Part shown: positions 1-12,082 of the stretch, one piece after another | How positions within the stretch are numbered: the stretch's first letter is position 1 | Layout: each line of letters opens with the position of its first letter | Made by a program: the position numbers and the translations under genes | The notes under the pieces: generated by a model | Told to the model about the DNA's origin: nothing | The model's database searches: none | Seen by the model: the letters and a program-made list of their open reading frames with translations, nothing else | Assembly (NCBI RefSeq): GCF_043641665.1 | Contig: NC_092193.1 | Location: forward strand, 14,703,501-14,767,500 | Reading direction: 5' to 3' | DNA from: Enoplosus armatus | Lineage: Eukaryota; Chordata; Actinopteri; Centrarchiformes; Enoplosidae | DNA: 64,000 bases

Positions 1-1155
1 CTTGGAAACCAAAACCCAGTTGTTTTTTTTCCCTGTTTCTCCCCCTCTGCCCAACCTGTAGAGGTACAGTTCATCCTGCAGTTTATATACACTTATATAG
101 TATCCATGCATAAAAGAATCGCTCATCCCAACCCTGACAGAGGTGCTTTGGTTGGTTCTCTTTTTTTTAATATGGGAATCACTTTAACACACATAGGAGA
201 CAATCTTTAAACACAAAATAAGCCTAAACATGATGCAAAACAGAAATTTGTGTCCTTGATGTGTCATTTTTGAACTTTTCCTACTACGTCTTACTTTGTT
301 TTCATAATCTTTCGTCTCTGATTTCTTCCTTCTGCTTCTTTCTCATTATGTCTTTCCCTATGCCCTCTACATCTCCATCACTCCTCCTTTCAATCTTTCT
401 CTTGACTCCAAAAAGGACAACGTGCAAACCTACAAACAATAAATTAACCAACTCAAAAGATGTCAAACCATAAGACGGCTTATACTGCACACGCTCCTTT
501 AAAGAAATCTTTTAAAAAACGGAACAATCATTTTGCTGTGACTTTAATGTCACTTTCATTGCTAAACATTGTCATTATTGTTTCACTACATTAACCTTTA
601 CAATAAAGATTTGAGGTATATCAAGATGAATTGTCTACACATGCCTGCCTGTGATGCTACCCTGGACGGAGGGACCAGCGAAGAGGGTTTGGATGGGCAG
701 GGGTCACTGGCGGGCATCACGTGTCATTTGGAGATGAGAGGTTGAATCATTTTTATACTGATTGATCATTGGTTATTGTTGTTACACAGGTTAAGTTTAA
801 ATGTGAGCCAATGAGAGAGCGGGATCAGAGGGCTTTGTAAACAGTCAGATACACACACACACCTACACTCGGATTACAAATTACACAAAAATATCTCTGG
901 TGGGAGTGTGTGTGCATGTGTGTATCATGGAGAGGACTCGGTGAGATGACATACTCTCACCAGTACGTAAGAACATACGCAAAAACAAAAGGGTGGCGGA
1001 AAACAATCTTTTCCCCTCGTTGTGTGAAAAAAAGTGTTCTTTGAAACTGAACAAAAGTGGCTTTTTTATGTCATGAGGACCCCTCCTGTGCTGCTCCCCC
1101 TTCACCCAATGTGTGCCCCCCTTCACTTTAAACACTGTGTGTTTATGTATATATA

Positions 1156-1158
<3 letters not shown>

Positions 1159-1204
<46 letters not shown>

Positions 1205-1216
1205 ACATGCACGCAT

Positions 1217-1248
<32 letters not shown>
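1159..1248. repeat. Compound (GT)n-(AC)n microsatellite forming an inverted repeat
   Basis: About 42 bases of GT repeat (1159-1200) are followed by a short GCGTACATGCACGCATGC linker and then about 30 bases of AC repeat (1219-1248). GT followed by AC on the same strand is self-complementary, so the block can fold into a hairpin or cruciform, and alternating purine-pyrimidine can adopt Z-form. Confidence 0.95.
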
Positions 1249-1252
<4 letters not shown>

Positions 1253-1363
1253 ATGCAGAGCAGTCCAACCCCCTGGTTGAAGGAAAAAGGCACTCAACTC
1301 TTCGCACATAACAAACACCCCCCTGTGTTAGCCATGCGGCATGACTGCTCTGTGGAAGTGTGT

Positions 1364-1365
<2 letters not shown>

Positions 1366-1403
<38 letters not shown>
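1366..1403. repeat. (TG)n microsatellite
   Basis: Pure TG dinucleotide run of about 38 bases, part of the cluster of simple repeats downstream of onecut3. Confidence 0.95.
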
Positions 1404-1405
<2 letters not shown>

Positions 1406-1522
1406 ACTTAGAAGCATATCTTCATCTGCATGTGTGTAGTGTTTGCGTGTGTGCACGTCCCAGGTCCAGTGTGAACACGGCAGGCTTGAAGTATCTTTGG
1501 TATTGATGGCTGTGTCACAGTC

Positions 1523-1594
1523 CACTCACACACACTCACACTCTCTCACACACACACACTCACACACACTCACACTTACACACACACACTCACA

Positions 1595-1648
<54 letters not shown>

Positions 1649-1657
1649 CACACACAG
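1523..1657. repeat. (CA)n/(CACT)n imperfect microsatellite
   Basis: About 135 bases of CA repeat interrupted at irregular spacing by CT, followed by unique sequence. Its plus-strand translation (Thr-His repeats) is not a protein. Confidence 0.95.
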
Positions 1658-3870
1658 TTTCCTATCACTAACTCTCTGCTTTGGATCTGAACTCCAAACA
1701 TCTGCACTGGAAACCTACAGTCTTTCCCTCTGGACTCTAGAAGAAGTGACGCCTCCATCAGGGAATCTGTTATAGTGCACTACGTTACGACCAGAACCCA
1801 AACTATGGAGGAATGTCACTTAAACGTTCCCTTCCAGTCTGATGATGGGCCTCTGATGCTCCTGCTGCGCCTTTCTTCCTCCTGTCTGCGTCTCCTCTCT
1901 AATATGATTATCTCCCGCTACAAGATGCTACACAACAAGTGGCTTTGCCCACAGAAAAATTAAAACAAAAAAAAAAGACACAAAGAAATGAGGCGGTTCT
2001 CATGGTAACCAAAAAACACCATCAGTAGAGGAATGCAGTGACAGTCAAGTTCAAAGGGCTCAAAGTTCAGAGATCAAGGAAGAGGTCCGCATCATTCACA
2101 CATATGCACAGTTCGTCACTTGTAGTATTCCTTCCTTGTCTGTGCATAGGATCAGTCAGTGACATGTTGATTCTTCTTTTTCTTCTTTTTTTTCATCTTT
2201 AAGTTTTTACATTTTGTCGACAAGGTGCTTCTTTACATAATAGTTTTAGCACAACATAGCACAATAGTCACGAGAGAAAAACCATGTGTCTATGGTACTA
2301 TTATTACCCGCATCAATAGTTAAGGAGGGAGGAAATGAAAGAAAGACACAACGTAGCAAGAGAGTAGATAAATAGAGAATAGATAAGACAGAGAGAAAGA
2401 GAGAAATTAAAGATTATTTACAGTCATTTTCATTGTGTTCTCGATCACGTCAATATTTTTCTGAGGTATGGAATAGGCAACGTGCCCGTGTAGTGCTTGC
2501 AGTTTGTTTGACGGTTGTAATGACACAGGCCAGACACGACGGGGCGCATGGCGGCGGAGCGGGCTGCACCTGTTCTCTGATTATCATAAAGAGGCAAACA
2601 TCATTGGCACTCAGGATCCTATATTGTGACATTTGACCTCTGCGTTTGGCCACTAGAACAGAGCACACACCCCCCCACACACCTCACTCACTCCCTACAC
2701 TCGGGCACAACACTTTTTAACGTGGGGAGTGTCATCCCTGTTTGATTGTTCTCCTTTTGTAACCTGAAAATAACCTCTCAAGTGGCTACGCCGTCTATGG
2801 CCATGTCGCCATACAACGAGACTTAAGAAACAAACATTCAAATACGTATCAAAGGGTTTGTGAGTCGTCGTGTTTTATCATTTTGTCTCAGTTTGTTTGG
2901 TGTTTGCAGGGCTACACTTATGCTTATATCGAGTATTGGTATTTTTGTCCTAATAGAAATCTACACTGCAGGCTACACTGTCAGGCCTGCTGGAGATATG
3001 AGCTGCAACTACATGCTCAGAACATGTCTGAAGATGTGGTTTAAATGGACAGCAGGTGGCACTGTTACTCTGATATGAAGCAGGCCGAATCACTGCAGAG
3101 GAATTACACCCCCCCCTCCCAGCACACGCAGCATGTGAACATCACGCACCACACACACGCATGCAGTGATGCAGGGCTGCGAGGTGGTTTGTGGTTAGCG
3201 GGTCAAAGAATCTGCCGAGAGCGTTTCACAGACACTTGACACACGAACCCACCTCTCAATCAGCCTCAGTGTCTGTTACTGAAATGAGGAGTGGTTGATC
3301 ACGGCCCAGCAGACACATCCGCTGTCTGATTTCTGGCTGATTTGTGAAGGCCAACGTGTGGCCGCTCAAGGTTTCCTGTCTTAAAGCTATTGGTTCCCTG
3401 TCAAGAGTGATTCTTTGGTGTGTTTACATCCTGACAACAAGCAAACACGGCAGAGGTTCCTAAAGCAAAATCCTCCCTTTTCAAGGCTTTAACACAGACC
3501 CACAGCTTGGTTTAGTGTATATGGATTTTCTTTGGTTTTCCGATGGATTTACTAAAAGCCATGTGTGGTTGTTCGAAGACAACTCTCTTGAAGATACTGG
3601 ATCTTTGGTTTGAAATGCATGTCAACCCCTAAGAGCAACATTCAGGTTAAAATAAAACATATGGAGCATTGAGAAGATCAGATTCATCTGCACAAGTCAT
3701 CAGCACTTTGAGCAGATGAATCAGATGAGTGGTCTGAAGCTACACACACTGTAGCTCTGCATGATTTAGAGTTAGAGTCTGCTGCTGTAGTGACAATCAC
3801 CCCCCCTCACCCCCTCCATCCTCCATCCTCCATCCTCCATGCATCAGTTCAACCATCCGTTCTGCCACCA

Positions 3871-6800
3871 TCAGGCCTTAGAGAAAGTGGTTGCAGAGGA
3901 GGTACCGGGTTGGATGGGTGAGGCGTTGTTGTTGTTTCCATGAGGAGTGTGCACGTGGCCGTGCACCCCGTGACTGTGCTCCTCTGTGTCCCAGCGGTCC
4001 GTACAGCGGCGGCGTGAGTTCATGAAGAAGTTGGAGACGGTGGTGAGCTCCAGGCCAAGCTGCTGTGAGATGGTGATCTGCATCTCTTTGGAGGGGCGAC
4101 GGTTCTCTCTGAAGATGGCTACCAAGGTGCGACGCTGCAGGTCGGTGAAGACCAGTCGCTGCTTCTTTGGCACCTGGTTGCGGTCTCGTCCTCGGTCCTC
4201 CTCCTTACGCTTACATGCTGGAGAGAGAGGAAGGGAAGGCACAGAGGAAGGAGGGAAGAGGACAGAACAAAGGAGATTTTTATTGCCATCAAAATATTCT
4301 AGGGTCGTGTACATTTACAGAATAAAAAACACAGGATTGGGTGTGAACTAACAAATAATGCAACATATGGCTACAATATGAGTGGGATGCCTTAGACACA
4401 TTAATGATGACATAAAGGGAAATGTCAAAGACTTTAAGACAGATAATTAAAATGGCTAAAGGGCAAATCAGAGTGTGAAAGCAAAAGGTTGAAATGGACC
4501 AATGCAGGTGTTTGTTTGCATGCATGAATGTTTTAGTGTTGTGAGACTTGTAGTATTTCAGTCGAACGTGTTTAGCTCATTGTTAAAATGTAAATGTATA
4601 TCATGACTGTATGATACAGGTTAGAAATGAACTAATTTGGAGATGAAACTGACAAATTACAAAGTGACATGTAACATGTTGCAGCAGGTTATGCAGGCTA
4701 CAAAAGAGGGAATGGAAAAGTGGAAAGGCAGAAAGGAAAGTAACGAGTCAGTGAGTCGACACTGGTGAGTGAAAAAGACCAAATCAAAACGTCTCAGTTT
4801 TGATTTTCAGACTCTGAAAGAAAGATCTGATCACTGCACAACTTTCAAGAGTATATCTCGTCTAAATCAGTGTTTCCCAAGCAGAGCATCAGACCACCCT
4901 TGGGATCCTTTAATGGCCATTACCGTGGCTTTTTCAAATTTCAGCCTTTAAAATGTCATATATTATTGCTCTTTGCTAAAGTAGGAATATACTAAAAGTT
5001 TTCAGATTGATTTCTTACCCTCCAGGCAGCCTTTGTTTTCCATTTATTTCACTGTGGTATGAAAATGAACTTGAGGAGATCTGAAACTTTCTCCAGAGTT
5101 AAAACTTTTCTTGCTTACCTACTTTTAAACAGGCACTGTTTTGAAAACTCTTCCTGTTGTGTTCAGGAGCACTCCGAGATTTGAGACTCAGTTGTCAAAC
5201 AGCTCATTTTTGCACAGCATAAACGAGCAAAAATAACATTATAATTTTCATCACAAACGTTTATAATTGTTTATATGTACAATGTAGCTTGTGGAATTCG
5301 TACTTTCAGCAGTTGAGTATCAATTCCCTGACTGTCCTTGAATGCTACACAAACGATAGTATTTTTAATGGTCCCTGCTGACTCCTGCAGCAGAACATTA
5401 TTATAGACAATAAGATTTAAATAAACGTTAAGGAGACTAAGTGTTCACTGGGATGGATTCTCTATTTCAAGCAAGTTTAAAATATCTACAAGTTGATTCT
5501 CAAAGTGCAGTGAAATGAAGTGAAACCAGTGGCCACCTGGAGGATAGGAAATCAATCTGAAAACGTAACTTACAGAAGGCTCGGAAAATGGTCATCAGTA
5601 ATGTAAAGTGGGTAGTACACTTTGTGGATAATGGGCTACAACATGCAAAAACCACCAGTGGGGTTCCTTTAAAGTCAATACAGTGGCTACATGTGGGAGG
5701 ATGGCGAGTTTAATTGTTATTATTCTGTGTGTTTCATTTTATTCTCCCGGTCTAATGACACAATTCTCTTAAGGAAATGAGGTGATTGTACATGGTTTTC
5801 ATTGTGGGTCCGTGTGTCTCGTTGAAACTGGAGGAGCGTGATGTGAAATGCTGACAAAGAAGCGGTCTGCCGTGCCTGGATGCACCGTCAGTAGGCTCGG
5901 CTCTCGCTGTGGAGACTGAAGGGAGTCTGTTCTGTTCTGCTGCCCTAAAAAGCTGCAATGATCGATTTTCCGCGGTTTTCTCCCGAACACGTGGTCCAGT
6001 AATCAGGGCTCCCTTCCCCACCCGATCGATCCCCATCGATCCGCGAGACCGAGGCGTGTGTGTGTGTGTGTGTGTGGCGTGAGCGCGTGCACTGCCTCGC
6101 ATTGGGGGGAGTAGGAGCTCGCGAGCGCGCTTTGTGACAGATGAAGAAGAAATTGTTTATCTGTGGAAGAACAAAGGAGATGTGGCGGGAAAAAAGAGTG
6201 CCAGTCCTCCAGTCTTGAGAGGACAAATGTCTCTCATGATGTGTCACTGAGGTGTAGTCTGCTGGCTCGCGTGAAAGAAAGAAACAAAGTGAGGAATTAT
6301 ATTTAAGTCAGTCTTGAAGTGTTGGTGCACATGTGGTTGAAAGGGGGGAAAGGATGGTGGGAGAGGGGGAGTAAGGCTGGCTGCAGTGTGGAGGTGGTGT
6401 ATGCAAATGATTGATGACTTTACAGCAGGTTTAGACAACAGCAGTAAACAGATTTGACTTGGGGGGGGGGAGCAATATGATTGTGCACATGTGTATGCAT
6501 GCCTTTGTGTGTGTGGGCGTGCCTGTATTTGAATTGCCATTGTTCATGCTTTGTTACTGCAAGCAAAGCATAATTACAAGATATTTTTCCTCAGAAGAAC
6601 GTAGGTTATATGTTTGTCCCATTAGAGCCTCCACAGATGGGCCACGTCACTCCATACCTTCTCCGCTTCTTCAACTGTTTTCCTCTTGTTGTTTTTCTCA
6701 ATTGTTTTAATTTGCCCTCAGATTGATAGCCCCCATATTGATTGATCCGCACTTCAGAACCATTTCATGGAACGTTTATTCAATTGGTTCAGGCCCAGCC

Positions 6801-8518
6801 ATGCCAGGATCTCCTCGCGGCTCTCTAAGTGCTGTCTCAAACCAAACTCAATACTCCCTAATGTAATGACTGAATGCTAGTGCTAATATAGTGATAATTT
6901 AATATGTAATGCCTGTTTTCCAACAACTTGTGCTACCGGCCATTTTACAATGCCAACACCACTCTGGTTCCCCTCCATCAGCTCAAACGCAGCTCTGCAG
7001 TTCTGAGGCCTGCAGAGCCAAGCAGCCGCCATCCCAACCAAAGTGAAACCGAGGAGTTAGCACAAGGCCTGCGCCTGGTCAATACATATTTCAAATAATC
7101 AATATACATTTCAAATGAGACTCCTCTGGCCCCCTGAAAGCCCCCTTCCACAGCAATGAATAGGACCACAGGGAAGGTAAAGACAGAGCTGCTCATTAAA
7201 CCGACCTCTCTTGAGACGAGAACCAAACCATCGTAGGCTATCTTTAGTCGCCTCATTACCAAATGGGCTCTTCTGAAGAGACAAGCGGTGACGCTCAGCA
7301 GTCTCAAGTGGCACTTGCTCATGTCGTCTCTTTCAGATGCTCTGGTGTCAGCGATGCTAAAGGTATCAGGCAACTGCCACTTTGCTTAATCTCAACCTCT
7401 CGCTGATCCAAAGATTAACTCACTAGGCTGTGCAGCATGTTAAGCTGTGGCCCACGCTTGCTTTAAGAGCCGCTCTGCTATATCACTTAAGTGGCTGCTG
7501 TTTCTACTCTCCCTTTCACTGTCTGTAAGACTGCACTTATACATGAAGATGAGGAGGGGAAGTGTAGGTGGATGGTGGTTGACTTTAAGTCTGTTATATT
7601 ACAGTGCATGTGATAGCCTATAGAAACCTACAGCTAAGAGCGAGCTGGCTGACAAAAACCACTGGATTGGACAACAGTCTATCATTTTCAGTCAATTCAT
7701 TGAAAGATCCCATTACAGATGTGTCTTAAGACATTTAAAAATACTCTGCTTGGAATAATAATTTGTGTCAGATATGTTTTTTCCACAACATAGTTCAATG
7801 GTCTACTCCTTCTCCTTCATAGAAAAATCCAGAATCTAAAAGTTTAACTACTGGACACAAGTTGTCATTCACCGAAAAGTCCATTCCAACTTAAAGTTTC
7901 CACATCACACTCGTATGAGTTGCATACTGACTTTGGTGAAGACAGAGAAACGCTCCCGCCTCAGGAAGATGAAGGAGGAAAAGTGTCAGACTCTGCACAC
8001 ACATGATTCTGCACAGCTAACCTCACACATCCAGGTGAAGTAACAAGAAGCAAAACACATTTTTAAGTGGAGGGTGACTTTAAACTTCCTCCTTCATCAC
8101 TGACATTAATAAACACAATAAAGATTATGTGTGTTTTACAGGATGAATAACACTGACTTCAGACTCTCAGTTAACAACAGGATTTAGTCTGAAGACACTC
8201 GGCCTCCTGTGTTTTGAAATGTTGAATGTGCAGGAGGAAACGTGAGATTCTCAGATGGCAGCTGTACGTCCTCAGGGTATCACAGTGCCATTCAACAGAG
8301 ATGAAAGCCAATAAGTGGATGTGAGTCACACTAAAAAGGACATCTATCTATATCCTGTGATGTGGTGGAAAAATTAAAAAGCAGTTTTCATATGAGTCTA
8401 ATCCTCAAAAGGCAGAAAACAACCAACATAAACAAACATTAAATCATAGTTGTATGAGTTCCTTATGTTGTGTGTGTATATTTGCTGAAAGATCTCTAAA
8501 CTTACTTGTAATTTACAT

Positions 8519-8563
<45 letters not shown>

Positions 8564-9842
8564 CAGATGGGACATGAGGGGCAGACGGTGAACTAACCGC
8601 ACCGTGCTGCTGCTAGTCGACGCCTGGACGGACGGATGAGATCGGGCTTTGTGTCCGGTGAGACGGGCCCTCTCCCGCCCTGGACGGACTACTGCAGGCG
8701 AGAAACAGTTTGGCGTCAATCACTCTCTGTCACACCTCTCAGATGTACGGTTATTGATTATATTGATCATATTATAGGCCTATTCATTGCTGGGAAGTAA
8801 AACGCCCGGAAAGCAAATCACCATCAACCCGCACCAACACACAGCAGCGGTGAGAGCACACCAAACCCTTCATCCTCAAAAACACCCTCGATTGATCAGG
8901 ATTGGATTATTTGTTTATTTGTCAATATAAAGCTTGTGTTGTCCTGTTGAGACGAGTGATCGGCAGCTTTACAGCCTATCACATATTGGCTGGTAGTCTA
9001 TAAACCGTCTGCGCTACATTCAAATGTTTTTTTAATGCCTCTCCTTTTTAATCCAGAGCGAATTATGTACTTTATTTACTCCAGAACAACTCAAAGTAAA
9101 ATGATCTATTTTAACTCCAGAGAGCAAAGACTTCTAGCAAACGTTTGCAGCTGATTTTAAGAAGCTAAACACGCTGAAAAGTGAAGAGAATAAAACGAGT
9201 TGTCGGTGAAAACGAAGCTGCAAACGAGCCACTGAGGGGAAGTTACAGTGAGAAATGTTTACAGCGTTCAGAAACATTTGTCAGAGGGTTTATTATGAAA
9301 TACAACAGCTGTTTTATATTAGTTCTATCATTATGACGATTTATGATTTAAAGATCGTTTCAGGTTTTGGAGAAGGTGTTTTATTGAAGTAAACAAAGTC
9401 TCTTTAAATGTTTTAATCGCCTGGAAGTCTTTTATTTTTGTGTTTGATTTTACTATCGGAAAATGTTGTCGGCTATTCATTTCAGCTTTTAGTTTGATGA
9501 GAACCAGAACTGCGTTTGCCTAAAATACTGAATACAAAATGTGCGGCCTGGACCGATATATTGTTCTTTTTTAAGGATTATTAATAGTGTAGTAAAGTTA
9601 CTACAAACAAAAACTATATTTGAAAACATTAAACGACTTTTTTAAATATAAATCTAGTTGTTTTTTAAATATCCACTGTGCTGGAGTTTAATTGAGAATT
9701 AACTTTATTTGTACGAAGTCATTTTTTGGTTTCTCCTACTGACCATTTTAATAAATACAATAGGCTACATTATGTAATTAGAACTGATACACTGATACGG
9801 TCTAATTACATAATGTAGCTAAAATACACCTCTAAGAAATTA

Positions 9843-9883
<41 letters not shown>

Positions 9884-10887
9884 CTATAGAGGGTCTAATG
9901 TTGAAACAAGTTTCTGTGTGCTAAATTTCAGAGTACAGTAGTTGAGGAGTTGTAATTTAACCCTGACATATGCACCTTTAAAGGTTTTATTTGCACCTTT
10001 AACACCAACGTGCTGCTGTGTGAGATCAGAGGGAACTGTCCCTTCAGCACCTGGAGGCCTTTTCCAAACTGACATGAGGTAATTAATGAAGCTTTAAAGT
10101 AAACTAAGTAAACAAAGGCTCCAAATTACTCATCACAAATTACTGTGAGAGCTTGGATTAAGAGATGCATCAAATCAACAACAGAATTGGCGGCTTATTT
10201 ACATGTTTATGTATATATATATATATTTATATTATATATATATAATATTTATCCGGAGAGACCTTTAGGCAATTTATACTCAATAGTAGGCAAAGATGTA
10301 ATCATATATTTCTACCACAGAGCCTCATTACACACAAATATTTCTAAACTAAATGTTGCATCCTGTACACAATCATACTTTCATGTCGTTTGGTTACGTA
10401 AAAATAATGAGATATGACTGGTTCAAATGGGGGCTTAGTGATTATCTATTTCCATCAGTTGTATGTCATGAAAGGTCATTTTAAATATTTGTATATTTGA
10501 GTTATACAAAGCGTTTCTATACTCTACTGTATTGTAAAGCTTGTGTTTTCTTAAGTCAGGACACATTCGTTCACATTCATGCTGAGTGTCAAAATATTTC
10601 ACACCAGTGTGCCAGTAGTGGCTGTACAAAATGAGTTCTGTCTGTTACAGAGAGGGATGAAACGAAATAAGGGTAGAAAGGCAAAGGATCTGTTTTGCTG
10701 ATGCTGGTACAGAGCCAGAAGAGAAGGAAGGGGGAGGAAGGAGGAAGGCAGGGAGGGAAGAGGGGAGAGAGAGAGGGAGAGAGAATGAGAGAGCCGAAGA
10801 GAGCAGAAGAGAGGAAATCAATACCGATTCAGAGTGAGTCAGATAAGCCTGAACAATGTATAGTGCAGACACACTCTATAACCCAGT

Positions 10888-10924
<37 letters not shown>

Positions 10925-12050
10925 GCATGTAGAAGCACTCATACACACACACACTGGGTGAAATGTGCTTGCATGCCTCCATAAAGACGCATTACAAACC
11001 CCATAAAGCATCGCAACCTTTAAAATCAAATGACATCACAACCTTGGATTGCTTTGAGGATTCGCTGACATGAGCAGAAAGCACTCATTACAACGACTCG
11101 ATAGGCAAGTGGACGCTCTGATGCTCTTTGTCTACTGTAAGATGCTCTTAAGCTCAGATCGGTTTATGTTTGTGTTCAAACATCAGCCTCCCTGCCCTCA
11201 TTTCACCAGAAATATTGCAGCTCTTTTGTTGCAAATTGTCAGAGAGGCTACTTTTCCAGCCTCATAAATATGTTCTGACCTGAGCTTTTTCAGCACAGGA
11301 AGTCTAACTCCATGCTTGTTGGTGTCAGATGTGTGCTGTTGATGTTTCGCAGGATGTTTCTGGGTGTAAACAGCGTTCTTCAAAACCACTTACACACTCT
11401 CTGCCGTGGTGTTCGGGGCTGTGAGACTGGTGTGTGGTCCTCAGCTGTTAACCACAGATTTGACTTTGCTTACCTAGAAGATGCTGTTACAAGCTCTAAC
11501 ACCACCACTCTCTGCCTCTCTCTTTCTTCCCCTCTCCCCTCTGTCTCCCTTATACTTATCAATTATTAAGGTCGGTATTGATCCTTTCACTACCCTGCCT
11601 CTATCTGGCTGTTCACACAAAGCCCAAACCTGCCTGCCCTCACTCAATCAATGGCATCTCCCAGCTCTTTTTTCCACATGTCAGTTTTGCTTTTCTCGCT
11701 TTTGCACTTAAGCTGTGCCGACTGAATTTTTGTACATCCCAATTTGGTCCATTTGGATTCTTCAGAAAATATGAGAAACAGCGGACTGATATTAATCTTT
11801 CATGGCACAAGCAGGTTTGATTGGCATTTAAAGATATGGGTCTGGTAAGAGAGCAGGGAGAGTGGAAAATGACTGTGTGCATTGTTTGACTTTATGAAAC
11901 AGCTCACATTCATCCTCCCCTCGTCCTCCAGTCAATGATTTTTTTTGTTTTGTTTTGCTCTGTGGCACTGATCTCCTGAAGCCAAACAACCTGCCTGCCT
12001 GTTGCCAGGTTAACCAGTGAAAGATTAGTGATATTATTGTCATATGCTGC

Positions 12051-12082
<32 letters not shown>

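Larger units (their letters stand above)
1..3870 (-). other. 3' side of onecut3: probable long 3' UTR and flank
   Basis: No coding potential was recognised. ONECUT genes commonly have very long 3' UTRs, so much of this stretch may be transcribed with onecut3, but no convincing minus-strand AATAAA was found to set the end. It contains the compound GT/CA microsatellite block (1159-1657), an A/T-rich leftmost part, and a CCATCCTCCATCC simple repeat just downstream of the stop (about 3815-3840). Open frames here are microsatellite translations. Confidence 0.4.

Noticed and set aside
881..1775. Open frames of Thr-His or Val-Cys repeats on both strands
   Set aside because: They are translations of CA/GT microsatellites.
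10205..10255. AT-rich palindromic TATATA stretch as a hairpin element
   Set aside because: Self-complementarity is explained by simple (TA)n composition.
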